Shown here: piece after piece, positions 10,809 through 21,882 of the stretch
Numbering within the stretch: position 1 is the stretch's first letter
How the letters are laid out: every line of letters begins with the position of its first letter
Assembly (NCBI RefSeq): GCF_014633365.1
Contig: NC_068349.1
Coordinates: forward strand, 23,388,753-23,452,752
Origin: Diospyros lotus
Lineage: Eukaryota; Streptophyta; Magnoliopsida; Ericales; Ebenaceae
Length of the DNA stretch: 64,000 bases
Reading direction: 5' to 3'
Made by a program: the position numbers and the translations under genes
Notes under the pieces: generated by a model
Database searches by the model: none
What the model was told of the DNA's origin: nothing
What the model saw: only the letters and a program-made list of their open reading frames with translations

Positions 10809-10818
10809 CTATAAAAAG
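10809..10818 (+). promoter_or_regulatory. TATA box of LTR A1
   Basis: ctataaaaag lies 590 bp into the LTR, 11 bp upstream of caccatggg-like sequence. The same position carries a TATA box in every family A LTR: 2321 (+), 32790 (+), about 36610 (-), about 55713 (-) and about 62225 (-). Conservation across copies supports this as the U3 core promoter. Confidence 0.65.
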
Positions 10819-11163
10819 ACACCATGGGTTCTTCTCAAATCATTCCAAGCAAGTTTGAGGAATGAAGCACTCTAAGAGGAGAAGCTTGCTCCAGAGAGAG
10901 AAAAGGAAGTTCGAAAAGAAGGCGGGAAGAAAGCGGCGAAGAAGCGGCGGAGAATGAGCCTCGTCGGAGTTACGGTTCTTCACCGGAGTTTGCCAAAATC
11001 AGTCAGCAAAAAAGTGAGGTAAGTCCAATTTTTTTTTATAATCCTATAGAGGGGGAAGAGAGGGTTGCGTAGGTTCAAACAGGGGTCGAATCGAAGTTAA
11101 AACGAGGAAGTTATGGCCAAAATACCAACCCGAGGCGAAGCAGTCCGAGACTATTGTGCAGCG

Positions 11164-13116
11164 TGAAAGTTAAGCAAGATCGCTACGGGGCAAACAGCGT
11201 AGTTCAAAATTTTTGAACCTTACCCCGATCCCAGCGATTGGATCAACGTCGAAATCAAATCATTCACAAACAAATAAATAAATCTAACCTTTAGATTATC
11301 AAGTCGTTCGCGGATTCGAGCCGTCCAAGTGTCCGGCCTCTAACTCGTGATACGCGGCACGCGTCCGTTGGCAAGGAGAGCGGAATAGGAGTGCTAGCTC
11401 CTTCTCCTTTGCGCGGCTTGTGTATGGACGGTAAAAGAACACCCACGTTTCAAATCGATGCCAAAAGAAACGGGGAAGAATGAACGGCAATGCGTTTTTC
11501 AACTCTTGAAAAATGACACCAAAAATCACCTCGATGATGGGCAACCTATAAAAGGATATTTATAATGAAATATCCTAGGGTTTCTAAAACCCTAATGGAT
11601 TGGGCTAGCCCATTAATTCTAATTTAATTAGAATCATAAGTGGGCTTATTCTAGTCCAACTAGAAATATAATTAAATGGCCCAATCCTTTTATAGGTTAA
11701 ATAAAATATTATGGTCCAAATCTAATTCAAGCCCAAACATATTTTATTTAATATTTGGCCCAAATCTAATTTGGTCCAAATATAATATTTAATATTTGGC
11801 CCAAATCTAATTTAGTCCAAATATAATATTTAATTTAATATTTGGCCCAAATCTAATTTAGTCCAAATATTAACTTAAGCCCAAAAATATTTTATTTCCT
11901 ATTTGCCACTCCAACAAATAGAAAATCATTAAATTAGAAACTCCTTCCTAATTTAATCAAATGCCATTTTTAGGAAACTCTTTCCATCACGACGACTCCT
12001 CGTCATATCGACGTCATTACTTCTATCTGTTCTTTTTCCGTGAGAACCTACGACGGCACAACTTCTTGCCGAAGTGTCCCACTTAACCATACGTCCACTC
12101 TCCTGGTTTAAGCCAGGGACCGTGCCTATTGCGTATGACTCATTAGGCTTCCGAATATGTTGGCAATGTGTTGGTACGAACACATAAGACAAGATTGGCC
12201 TCTAGCAAGGCGTCATGCCTACCCAATTATTCAGAAGGATTCATAATCCGCAAATAACCTTTCACGAGCATGGTTACCGTGTAATACGATCCTCTCGTCA
12301 ATGTATCTTATGTGATCTCAAGTATGGCGATGTGTTGCTTGATAACGATCACATGAGTTTTCTTCGGTCTTTCGGATATCTTCACTTAATAGAAAGTGAA
12401 TCAATAACTCCTTATTGATCTCTTTCACCATGGCCATGGATTTAAAGTGAATATCCACCGAATGCGCCTTAGATACATCATCCTCTATCAAGGGATAGAC
12501 GAGTCCCATCTTGGCTATGCACCCATCTCCATAAGCCTCATGATATACCCAACGATCGCCCACGTGCAGCCTTTGTCTAGGCCCATCGAAACGATGTCAA
12601 AGCATACCGGTCTTCTTATGAGATGACCGTGACAACCTCAGGTCCAAGGATTAGTTACACCCATCTCGTATGAGAATTCCATCAACATATAACCAAAATG
12701 GATTCTCGTGGCGAGTCATGTCCAGTGACACGTTCTCCAACATTGGTCACCTATGTACTTGTCTAGGCATCCCCATGCCTATGGGTGTGAGACCCCCATT
12801 GCTATCACATAGCAAAAACATAGCACATACAAGTCTTACCGCAATTGTCAATGTCCATTCTTGACATTGCTACGACTTGGGACGTTTAATGATGTCTATA
12901 AACTGTGATGCATCATCTCACATCTTTATAGATTATTCACAGTATACATCATATCGACTTCTATCTAGTTTCATTTGGTTATTACAATAATAACAAGAAA
13001 CTAATAGAATGACTTCTTGTGAATTTGAATAACTCCTTATTCAAATAATAACATGATTACAATTGTCAGTGTACAACATGCCCAATCTGATTGGGTCTAG
13101 AGCACCTACACTAACA
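11164..13116 (-). mobile_element. Copia-1 3' LTR
   Basis: 1953 bp, TGTTAGTGTAGGTGC (minus start at 13116) to CTTAACTTTCA (11164). It pairs with 18808-20806. On the minus strand the purine tract caagtgggagat lies just upstream (13117-13128). Three units of the roughly 46-bp AT-rich repeat are present at 11750-11872, one fewer than in the other LTR. The antisense and sense frames in it appear identically in both LTRs and resemble no protein I know. Confidence 0.92.
11750..11872 (+). repeat. 46-bp minisatellite in Copia-1 3' LTR, three units
   Basis: Units start at 11750, 11791 and 11837 with aatatttggcccaaatct and contain tccaaatataatattt. The first unit is 41 bp. The partner LTR has four units (19394-19562). 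This explains the whole length difference between the LTRs (1953 against 1999 bp). Confidence 0.85.
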
Positions 13117-13128
13117 ATCTCCCACTTG
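13117..13128 (-). promoter_or_regulatory. Copia-1 polypurine tract
   Basis: On the minus strand the sequence before the 3' LTR reads gcaagtgggagat and then TGTTAG. A purine-rich run touching the LTR is the expected primer for plus-strand synthesis and fixes the element's orientation. Confidence 0.75.
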
Positions 13129-13280
13129 CACTAGAGCCAATCACTCATGTATCTTATACCTGATGATCGAACATGACTTTCATGTTTCTCCTGGGACAGA
13201 GCTTTAGTCAAGGGATTTACGACATTGTCATCCGTCGATACTTTCTCTACATATGTCACCTCAGCTGGTAATCTCCATTA

Positions 13281-14040
13281 TCATATGGTGATGCTGCAAT
13301 ACAAGTTTGGTCCGTTGATGAGACAGTGGTTCCTTCGCTTACGCGATGGCTCCATTATTGTCCCAATAACTGTTATTGGATCAACAATGCTGGACACCAC
13401 TTTAAGTTCATCAATGAACTTATGGATCCATACAACCTCCTTAGCTGCTTCGAAGGTTGTTATGTATTCGACTTCAGTTGTTGAATCTGCCACTATCTCT
13501 TGTTGGAACTCTTCCAACTCATGGCCCAGCCATATAGGCAGAATATGAATTTCGACTGTACGTGATTTAAAATCATCATGGTCGAATTGGAAACTTGCAT
13601 CCATGAACCCCTTCATGGTATGCTCTTATTCTCCATATGGCAAAAAAAAACATCTCTTTAGTGCTTCACAAGTACTTAAGAATGTTTTTCACAGCAATCC
13701 AGTGTTTCTAACCTGGATCAACTTGATATCTACTACATATGCTCAAAGTATATGCGATATCATGCCTCGTACATAACATGGCATACATGATCGAGCCAAT
13801 AGCCAAGGCATATTGCGCTCGACTCATCCTATCTCTCTCATCTTGTGTCTTTAAACACATAGCCTTGGAGAGATGTATTCCATGTGACATGGGAAGACTT
13901 CTCATCCTAGAATCTTCCATGCTAAACCTCTTTAGCACCTTGTCAATGTACGCACTATGGGAGAGTGCTAGCAACCTCCTGGATCTATCTCTATAGATCC
14001 TTATTCCCAGAATATAGGCTGCTTCTCCCAAATTCTTCAT
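13281..14040 (-). pseudogene. pol: Copia-1 RNase H region
   Basis: The minus-strand pieces are MKNLGEAAYILGIRIYRD, LGEAAYILGI being the usual text near the RT/RNase H boundary, then SAYIDKVLKRFSM, LAIGSIMYAMLCTRHDIAY and, after a frame change near 13690, STTEVEYITTFEAAKEVVW with the RNase H Glu. GFMDASFQFDHDD represents the first Asp block, where intact relatives have YTDSDF-like text. The domain is broken by at least one frameshift and by deletions. No complete product is possible. Confidence 0.75.
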
Positions 14041-14392
14041 GGAGAAAATATTTTGAAAGCCATATTTTAACTAATTGCATCATGGGAACACCATTCCCTA
14101 TGAGCAATATATTGTCCACATATAGGACTAAAAGGACTACCACGCTCCCACTAACCTTCTTGTAAACACAAGGATCAACTTCCCTTTTGTGAAAAATCAA
14201 ACTTTTTGATCTTTTCATCAAAACATTGATTCTAACTCCGGGATGCTTGTCTTAGTCCACAAATGGACCTTTGCAAGTTGCAAATCTTATTTGCATGTTT
14301 ATGAGTAACAAAACCGTCAGGCTGTGTCATATACACATCCTCGACCAGGTTTCCTTTAAGGAAAGCTATTTTGTCATTCATCTGTCATAACC
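13991..14392 (-). pseudogene. pol: Copia-1 reverse transcriptase, C-terminal half only
   Basis: Minus-strand text begins at MNDKIAFLKGNLVEDVYMTQPDGF (about 14390), the middle of the domain. CLRQAS-like text and DPCVYKKVSGS follow, and then LYVDNILLIGN, where the usual YVDD has become YVDN. The roughly 100 residues before this, including the block with the first catalytic Asp, are absent: the linker frame SDIDSGL runs straight into the deletion. The enzyme is dead on two counts, a missing half and a lost Asp. Confidence 0.8.
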
Positions 14393-15468
14393 CAGAGTCA
14401 ATGTCAGACATTGCCTCATCATAGATAGTAGGGTCATCGTTCACAACCAGAAGCACATCTCCATGTGCCGAGATGAGAAATCCATATCTCTCTTGCTCGC
14501 GACGAACCCTCATCGACCTATGAGGTTCTTGTGTAGAAGGTTGGGGAGTTGACACAACTTCTTGTGTGTGATCTTTCTCGGGTTCCTGGAGGGGAGTATT
14601 TATTTGTGGTTCGCCTCGAATCTTATTCGAGCTTAACATTCCTCCCACTAGCCACAGCATCTAAGAATTCCTTCTCAAGGAATACCACATGCTTGGCAAT
14701 AAAACACCTTTTGTTCACATGGGTGGTAAAAGTAATATCCATTTGGATATCCCACAAACAGATATCTCGTCGATTTGGGTTGTAGCTTATTACTGTCAAC
14801 ACGTTTAACATAAATTTGACAACCCCAAATCTTAAGGAAAGACAAATTTGGCTTCTTTCCTTTCCATATCTTATATGGAGTCTAAGTAACTGATTTACTT
14901 GGAACCCTGTTCAAAACAAAGATCGCGGTGAGGAATGCGTATCCCCAAAATGAAATAGGGAGTTCAGCGCGACTCATCATGGACCAGACCATGTCCAACA
15001 AGGTCCTATTCCTCTCTTAGACACACCTTTCATCACTGGTGTTCCAAGTGGAGTCCATTGTAAGAGAATCCCATTCTGCTTCAGATGATTTAGAAACTCA
15101 CTGTTCAAGTATTCACCACCTCGATCTGATCGAAGTACTTTGATACTTTTCTCAGTTTGTTTCTCTACTTCAAATCTGAATTCCTTGAACTTTTCAAAAG
15201 GTTTTGATTTGTGTTTCATGAGATACACATAACCAAAACGTGATCTATCATCAGTAAAGGTTATGAAGTAGACATACCCACCTCGAGTCTGGGTGGACAT
15301 GGGCCCACACACATCAGTGTGCACAAGCTCTAGCACTTCTGTGGCCCTCTCTCCCTTTCCTTTAAAAGGAGATTTTACCAAGTAAACAAGATTCGCAAGC
15401 ACCATATGATTCATAATCAAATGTGCTAAGGTATCCATTTTTATACAAATTGGATATGCGAGTCTCAT
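14385..15468 (-). pseudogene. pol: Copia-1 integrase and linker
   Basis: Minus-strand text LELVHTDVCGPM gives the first catalytic Asp, and IKVLRSDRGGEYLNSEF the second. Where the catalytic Glu belongs, 36 residues on, the sequence reads GVSKRG, so Glu is replaced by Lys. Downstream, after frameshifts, come the post-core pieces (RRDICLWDIQMDITF, CFIAKHVVFLEKEF) and the linker with EPHRSMRVRREQERYGF before the reverse transcriptase. The Glu loss alone should abolish strand transfer. Confidence 0.82.
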
Positions 15469-15900
15469 TTATATGGCCAAGGCGACAATGCCATAAATAA
15501 GTGCTATTTAAATCACCTGATTTCAGTCGCTTAATATTTATGTTATTAATAGGAGTATCAACATCAAGAATATACAAACCGTTACATATTGTTGCTTTAC
15601 CATAAAACAACTCATTTTTATAAAATGAACAACTATTGTTCTTAAATAAAAATGAAAATCCATCTTTGTCCAAACAAGAAATAGAAATAATATTCCTAGT
15701 CAAACTAGGAATAAAGTAACAGTTATGTAAATCTAACACAAGCCATGTGGATAATGTCAATAAATAGGTCCTTACAACTAATGGAACAACTTTTGATCCA
15801 TTTACCACGTGTAGGTACACTTCTCCTATTATTAATCTCCTCCTACTCCTAAGCTCATACACGAAGGTGTAAGTATGAGCATTAGATCCAGTATCTAATA
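15362..15900 (-). pseudogene. pol: Copia-1 protease end and GAG-pre-integrase domain
   Basis: The retropepsin motif DTGS is readable on the minus strand at 15884-15895 and is followed in frame by YELRSRRRLIIGEVYL, LVLDLHNCYFIPSL and NIISISCLDKDGF. These are standard for the end of Copia proteases. The GAG-pre-integrase zinc motif follows: YLWHCRLGHINETR with CESCLLGK (His-His-Cys-Cys). The frame then shifts near 15370-15400 before the integrase core. This is the longest open stretch (166 codons) in Copia-1. Confidence 0.82.
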
Positions 15901-16740
15901 CTCATGTGGACTGGTCAGAAGTAAATAGATTAATTCCAATAACATAAATACCTGAAGTGCCTTGAGTAGAACTCTTCTTACTCTACACTTCTCGATTTAT
16001 CACAGTGGAGATAGATTGCATCCTTTTTGCCTTTTGGGTTTTAGTCTTCTGGACTCTTCCAAATTGCGCTATAGAAGAACTCTTCTTCCTTTTTGGCTTT
16101 CTTACTCTTGGGCTTACCCTTGTGCGCCTTGGGCCTTTCAACTAAGAGAACACTTCTCTTGGCCTATAATCAATTTTAGGCTTGGTCTCCCTTAGTATGG
16201 ACAGCTACTCTCTAAGAGTCTTATCCATAACTTTTAGGGAGGGACTATAACAGCAAATCTAAGGTAAGTTTTAGCATCCATACCCAAGTTCAGCTCTAGC
16301 AACCTATTGATAAAACATATCATCTCCATGGCATGCTTCTCAACAGATGGTCCTTGAGCCTAGCCATGATCTCATAGGCATCATAACTCTTATGTGGCGA
16401 CCTATGTTTCGGGGTCATGGCAGCCAAGACGATATATCAAGCGATGATCATATCACCCATGTGCATCGTCCAGGCCTAATGTGCTATTATTTCTTTAACT
16501 GGTGGCTTCATAAGAAGATAGCTCTTTATCGCATAAAGAATCTTATCAAACGTGAGGACTATCCTCAAGATGATCTCCCAGTCATAGAAATTAGTCCATT
16601 GAAGGTATTATTTCCCTCGAGTATCGATCTTATCGACATGTTTCCAAACATTCTGGATCAACAACTGAATAGAGATATTATTATAATCATATTGAATTAC
16701 GAAATCATAAATTGCAAGAAGTAACATTTTATGATTGCTC
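15901..16740 (-). pseudogene. gag: Copia-1 gag, heavily decayed
   Basis: On the minus strand NTFNGL (about 16620) and, after a one-base frame change, FYDWEIILRIVLTFDKILYAI (about 16590-16530) match the conserved start of plant Copia Gag, where a Trp follows the N-terminal F-x-G-x-N-Y motif. Downstream text is stop-ridden. Lys-rich sequence at 16000-16130 and a Cys-poor remnant mark where the zinc knuckle should be. There is no continuous frame of useful length. Confidence 0.65.
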
Positions 16741-17949
16741 CCACTATTTTCTACGAGTTTGCCACCCTCTAGACATAACTCGGGAAATTCCGTTGGAAGA
16801 TTTCCTAGTGAGCTAGGATCCCATCTCCCCTCGCACAACCTTGAGTGACTCAACAAATTGTGTTAGGATCGATTAGGTAGGTACTTGTTACCAATTGCAT
16901 CTCCATGCAACTCCTAGATTCATTGGGTTGACAACTCCTTGCCAAGCACATCTTATGTGACTCCCAATCTTTGCCTCTATACTCAGTAAGGCCTTGAGTG
17001 ACTCAACAAACCCCACCTTTCTAGTTAAGTCGAACCCATCATTCAGGGACATCTCATGGCCCATGAAGCATAGGAATCATAGGTGACACATGACCTTGAG
17101 TGACTCAACAAATCAGGTGCCAGCTAGAAACCTAATGCTTCATAATGATGGAAGGCAAGTTGGCTTAATATTAATGAGGGATTTATTATTTATTTATTTA
17201 GGTCTCATCACATGCAATTAATCAAATTAATAATGCATAATAAACGACTCAAACCGGTGTATGGTATGGATAACTACGGCCAGTCCCCTCGAGCCATAGA
17301 AGGGAAGCTAGCTAGTCAAACCTAGGTGAAGAATCACATCTTGCTTCATAAGCACATTCTTCAAGCCTTCATTGGTCTTCGAATCTTGTCTTCAATTTGG
17401 CTCCATCTCTTGCTCTTCATACAAACTACAACTATCGCTACTCTATTCTATTCTACATACATTACATAGAATCAGAAACCCCGAGTTACATTCAGGGGGA
17501 GTGAGATGAGAAGAGAATGTACATCAGAGTATAAGAGAGGCAGGACACGCAGGCCCTATTTCAAAAACCAAATTTACAAGCATTCATTCCCAACATAAAA
17601 TAAATGGTCAACTCGATCCATACCATACACCCATGCAATCAATCACATTGATTCATTTATATTATGTTAATTAATTGTCGCATCTATTTCAAACTTAATG
17701 AAACGCTTTCAATAAATTGAAAATTTGTATAATTTTGGAAAAACAAAATTGTTTTAATTGTGTTGGGCTTGGGCTTCATCCATTAGTCTAACTAACAAGG
17801 CTCAACAGGCCTTGGATCAAACAATATATGTCAAACATACATTAGCAGCCCAATAATTAATAAATAACCCAATTAATGGCCCTAGCCCATTTTTAATCAC
17901 GGCCCATAAGTGTCATACACTCATGGATCGGATAAAAATAATAAAAATA
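16741..17949 (-). other. Copia-1 untranslated leader
   Basis: About 1.2 kb lies between the GC-rich block and gag on the minus strand, without a credible frame. It contains three copies of the near-palindrome ttgagtgactcaacaaa (see the separate entry), otherwise AT-rich sequence. A long leader of this kind is usual for large plant Copia elements and would hold packaging and dimerisation signals. Confidence 0.6.
16841..17112 (-). repeat. three copies of TTGAGTGACTCAACAAA in Copia-1 leader
   Basis: Copies start at 16841, 16994 and 17096, each preceded by cc or gcc. TTGAGTGACTCAA is a near-perfect 13-bp palindrome and contains TGACTCA, the GCN4-like bZIP core. It could form a hairpin in the RNA or bind bZIP proteins in the DNA. 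Neither role can be decided here. Confidence 0.7.
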
Positions 17950-18610
17950 GCCAAACAATTTGGCCGGGCCCCACCAAAGAGAACGGAACGCACTGGGCTA
18001 CCGAAGGGTCGGCCCGGGTGCTTCACGGGGACCCCCGGGAACGGTCAAACCGAAGCCCGAGGGAGCGGGAGGGGCCGGGAGGTGGCTGGGCAGCATGTCA
18101 CACATGCTGCCAGCCCAAACAGGGCCAAAGGCCGCGGCTGGCGCGCGCAGGGCGCGCATGGGCCGCGGCTGGCGCGCGCTGGGCGCGCATGGGCCGCGCC
18201 TGGCGCGCGCGGCCGCGCATGGGCCGCGCCTGGCGCGCATGGGCCGCGACAGGCGCGCGCTGGGCGCGCATGGGGCGCGCGGCCTCGGCCCGTGCGGGCG
18301 GCAGGGGCCGCGCGCAGGCCGCTGGGGCCGCGCGGGTCGCGGGTCGCACCCGCAAGCCGCAAGCCGCAAGCCGCTCGCGGGTCGAACCCGCGGGCCACGC
18401 GCGGGTCGCGCCCGCGCCCGGCCGCGCGATGCGCGCGCGCGGCCACGCTTGGGGCCGCCTTGCGCGCGCGCGGCCGCGGCTGGGGCCGCCTGCGCGCGCG
18501 CGGGCACGCCTCAGCGCGTAGGGCCGCGCCTGGCCAGGCCCTGCGCGCGCCCAGGCCACCCCAGGCCGTGCCCAGCGCGCGCGGGCCCCGCTCGGCCGCG
18601 TCTTTCGATG
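17950..18610 (-). repeat. CpG-saturated GC-rich block in Copia-1 leader
   Basis: About 660 bp is dominated by G and C, in contrast to AT-rich flanks. From 18139 to 18290 about five imperfect 20-31-bp units repeat gcgcgcatgggccgcg with ctggcgcgc. Further on come smaller repeats (gcaagccgcaagccgc, gggtcgcacccgc). A G-tract array at 18061-18079 fits a G-quadruplex on the plus strand. The many overlapping open frames (Arg/Ala/Gly/Pro-rich) on both strands result from base composition. The block lies 190 bp downstream of the primer-binding site on the element's sense strand. Confidence 0.8.
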
Positions 18611-18794
18611 CCCCGATGCATCCGTATACACCCCGAACCCCGTTTCGCCCTTTTTCGTGTCATACACGATCTTTTGCCTTTCACCCAAAAACGTTTTGCA
18701 ATCCAAAATATACAAACGCAACAATCATTTAATTATTTCACAAATAACAACATAACCGAATCCGTACGTAAGGAATTGAAATATTTCGACGATG

Positions 18795-18806
18795 GCTCTG
18801 ATACCA
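18795..18806 (-). promoter_or_regulatory. Copia-1 primer-binding site for tRNA-Met(i)
   Basis: The minus strand reads TGGTATCAGAGC, a 12/12 match to the complement of the plant initiator tRNA-Met 3' end, one base after the 5' LTR. It fixes the orientation and which LTR is 5'. Confidence 0.95.
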
Positions 18807-18807
18807 C

Positions 18808-20806
18808 TGAAAGTTAAGCAAGATCGCTACGGGGCAAACAGCGTAGTTCAAAATTTTTGAACCTTACCCCGATCCCATCGATTGGATCAACGTCGAAATC
18901 AAATCATTCACAAACAAATAAATAAATCTAACCTTTAGATTATCAAGTCGTTCGCGGATTCGAGCCGTCCAAGTGTCCGGCCTCTAACTCGTGATACGCG
19001 GCACGCGTCCGTTGGCAAGGAGAGCGGAATAGGAGTGCTAGCTCCTTCTCCTTTGCGCGGCTTGTGTATGGACGGTAAAAGAACACCCACGTTTCAAATC
19101 GATGCCAAAAGAAACGGGGAAGAATGAACGGCAATGCGTTTTTCAACTCTTGAAAAATGACACCAAAAATCACCTCGATGATGGGCAACCTATAAAAGGA
19201 TATTTATAATGAAATATCCTAGGGTTTCTAAAACCCTAATGGATTGGGCTAGCCCATTAATTCTAATTTAATTAGAATCATAAGTGGGCTTATTCTAGTC
19301 CAACTAGAAATATAATTAAATGGCCCAATCCTTTTATAGGTTAAATAAAATATTATGGTCCAAATCTAATTCAAGCCCAAACATATTTTATTTAATATTT
19401 GGCCCAAATCTAATTTGGTCCAAATATAATATTTAATATTTGGCCCAAATCTAATTTAGTCCAAATATAATATTTATTTTAATATTTGGCCCAAATCCAA
19501 TTTAGTCCAAATATAATATTTAATTTAATATTTGGCCCAAATCTAATTTAGTCCAAATATTAACTTAAGCCCAAAAATATTTTATTTCCTATTTGCCACT
19601 CCAACAAATAGAAAATCATTAAATTAGAAACTCCTTCCTAATTTAATCAAATGCCATTTTTAGGAAACTCTTTCCATCACGACGACTCCTCGTCATATCG
19701 ACGTCATTACGTCTATCTGTTCTTTTTCCGTGAGAACCTATGACGGCACAACTTCTTGCCGAAGTGTCCCACTTAACCATACGTCCACTCTCCTGGTTTA
19801 AGCCAGGGACCGTGCCTATTGCGTATGACTCATTAGGCTTCCGAATATGTTGGCAATGTGTTGGTACGAACACATAAGACAAGATTGGCCTCTAGCAAGG
19901 CGTCATGCCTACCCAATTATTCAGAAGGATTCATAATCCGCAAATAACCTTTCACGAGCATGGTTACCGTGTAATACGATCCTCTCGTCAATGTATCTTA
20001 TGTGATCTCAAGTATGGCGATGTGTTGCTTGATAACGATCACATGAGTTTTCTTCGGTCTTTCGGATATCTTCACTTAATAGAAAGTGAATCAATAACTC
20101 CTTATTGATCTCTTTCACCATGGCCATGGATTTAAAGTGAATATCCACCGAATGCGCCTTAGATACATCATCCTCTATCAAGGGATAGACGAGTCCCATC
20201 TTGGCTATGCACCCATCTCCATAAGCCTCATGATATACCCAACGATCGCCCACGTGCAGCCTTTGTCTAGGCCCATCGAAACGATGTCAAAGCATACCGG
20301 TCTTCTTATGAGATGACCGTGACAACCTCAGGTCCAAGGATTAGTTACACCCATCTCGTATGAGAATTCCATCAACATATAACCAAAATGGATTCTCGTG
20401 GCGAGTCATGTCCAGTGACACGTTCTCCAACATTGGTCACCTATGTACTTGTCTAGGCATCCCCATGCCTATGGGTGTGAGACCCCCATTGCTATCACAT
20501 AGCAAAAACATAGCACATACAAGTCTTACCGCAATTGTCAATGTCCATTCTTGACATTGCTACGACTTGGGACGTTTAATGATGTCTATAAACTGTGATG
20601 CATCATCTCACATCTTTATAGATTATTCACAATATACATCATATCGACTTCTATCTAGTTTCATTTGGTTATTACAATAATAACAAGAAACTAATAGAAT
20701 GACTTCTTGTGAATTTGAATAACTCCTTATTCAAATAATAACATGATTACAATTGTCAGTGTACAACATGCCCAATCTGATTGGGTCTAGAGCACCTACA
20801 CTAACA
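18808..20806 (-). mobile_element. Copia-1 5' LTR
   Basis: 1999 bp. It differs from the 3' LTR by about four substitutions (near 18878, 19711, 19741 and 20632) and by one extra minisatellite unit (four units, 19394-19562). On the minus strand the TATA box lies at 19199-19210. The near identity implies a very recent insertion. Confidence 0.92.
19199..19210 (-). promoter_or_regulatory. TATA box of Copia-1 5' LTR
   Basis: The minus strand reads attataaatatcc here, with a second TATA-like element (cttttatagg on the minus strand) just downstream. Both are present unchanged in the other LTR (11554-11567). Confidence 0.55.
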
Positions 20807-21882
20807 CAGCGCGTGAGATACACGCGCTGAATAATAGCTGCGCATGAGGGCGCGTGGCTAGACTTCTTGGGGCACGTGAGGGCGCATGACGGGTGATTTT
20901 TCCATGAAATTTTCCAATGATTCCCTTAATTTAATACCCTTCAACCCCATATAAAAATATTTAAGGTTAGGTTTACCAAAACACATGTTTTCTGCAGAAA
21001 CCTAGGCCGTTTGCTGTGAAATTATACCGTCGAAGAAATAAACCAACATGGTGAGACTCCTATACTCCAAATCCTATTTTTTATTCTCTTATGAGAGACT
21101 TCTATTGTATGAGACGTGTTTCGTGAAGTTCTTATACGCAAACTCTTGTTATTCTCTTCGTGAAATCATGTTGCATATATGAACTGTACTTTCCTGAAAA
21201 TTATATGCTATTGGCTTTTAACTGTTGCATTTATAAAATTCGTGTGACCATACTGTTGTACCTATTTGTTATTGGCCGAGGGAAAAATTCAGATATCCCC
21301 CGAGAGACGCTATACGTGCGCCATCGAGAAAGCTCTCATGGGGAAGACCGTGAGCCTAAGGAACAACGGATGTGGTGCTTGCATGAGTGCTATGAAGTCG
21401 GGCCAAAGTGACATGGTTAGGGACCTCTCGAGAGGCGCTATGCGTGCACCATTGAGAAAGCTCTCGTTGGAGGAGGCTAACGTGTCCACGAGGCACTTTA
21501 GAGTAGTTCTCGTTGTCTTCTCATACATTTTATAACTGATCATGCATCGATATAAACTGTTTTTGGAGTTTCTCACTAGAAGATTCATCTTCTAATTGGA
21601 CTATGTCCCTGGAATATTCAAACGTTCCAGGTTTGACGAGAAGCTCTAAGGGAAAGAAGGTAACTGAAGGATAAGCTTACTTTACTGCCTGTAGCATGTT
21701 TAGCATATCTATGTTTATGTGCAAACCTATGTAATTTTGGATATGTTTAAGATGTTCAGTTATCACTTGATGATGTCCATGTAATATATTTTGTAGACGT
21801 CTTGAACAATTTTATGATAAATAAAGTATTATGGTTGTGGACCATATCAGGTTCGATCTAGCTTCCGCATTCGAGATTTTAA

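Larger units (their letters stand above)
11159..20811 (-). mobile_element. Copia-1, young but coding-dead Ty1/Copia element
   Basis: The element is 11164-20806 with cagcg duplicated at 11159-11163 and 20807-20811. The minus-strand order is 5' LTR (20806-18808), tRNA-Met primer site, a GC-rich leader block, a long untranslated leader, decayed gag, protease, integrase, partial reverse transcriptase, RNase H, polypurine tract and 3' LTR (13116-11164). By eye the LTRs differ at about four positions plus one 46-bp repeat unit. The coding region has many frameshifts and a large deletion. It was therefore probably copied recently by enzymes supplied from another element. Confidence 0.92.

Noticed and set aside
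11299..12864. Frames inside the Copia-1 3' LTR, present again at 18943-20554
   Set aside because: Exact duplicates because of LTR identity. They lie in LTR sequence without coding features and on both strands.
17910..18817. Several overlapping frames of 130-285 codons on both strands in the GC-rich block
   Set aside because: Arg/Ala/Gly/Pro-rich text in up to six frames at once is what stop-poor GC-rich repeats give. There is no domain, and the region is the leader of Copia-1.
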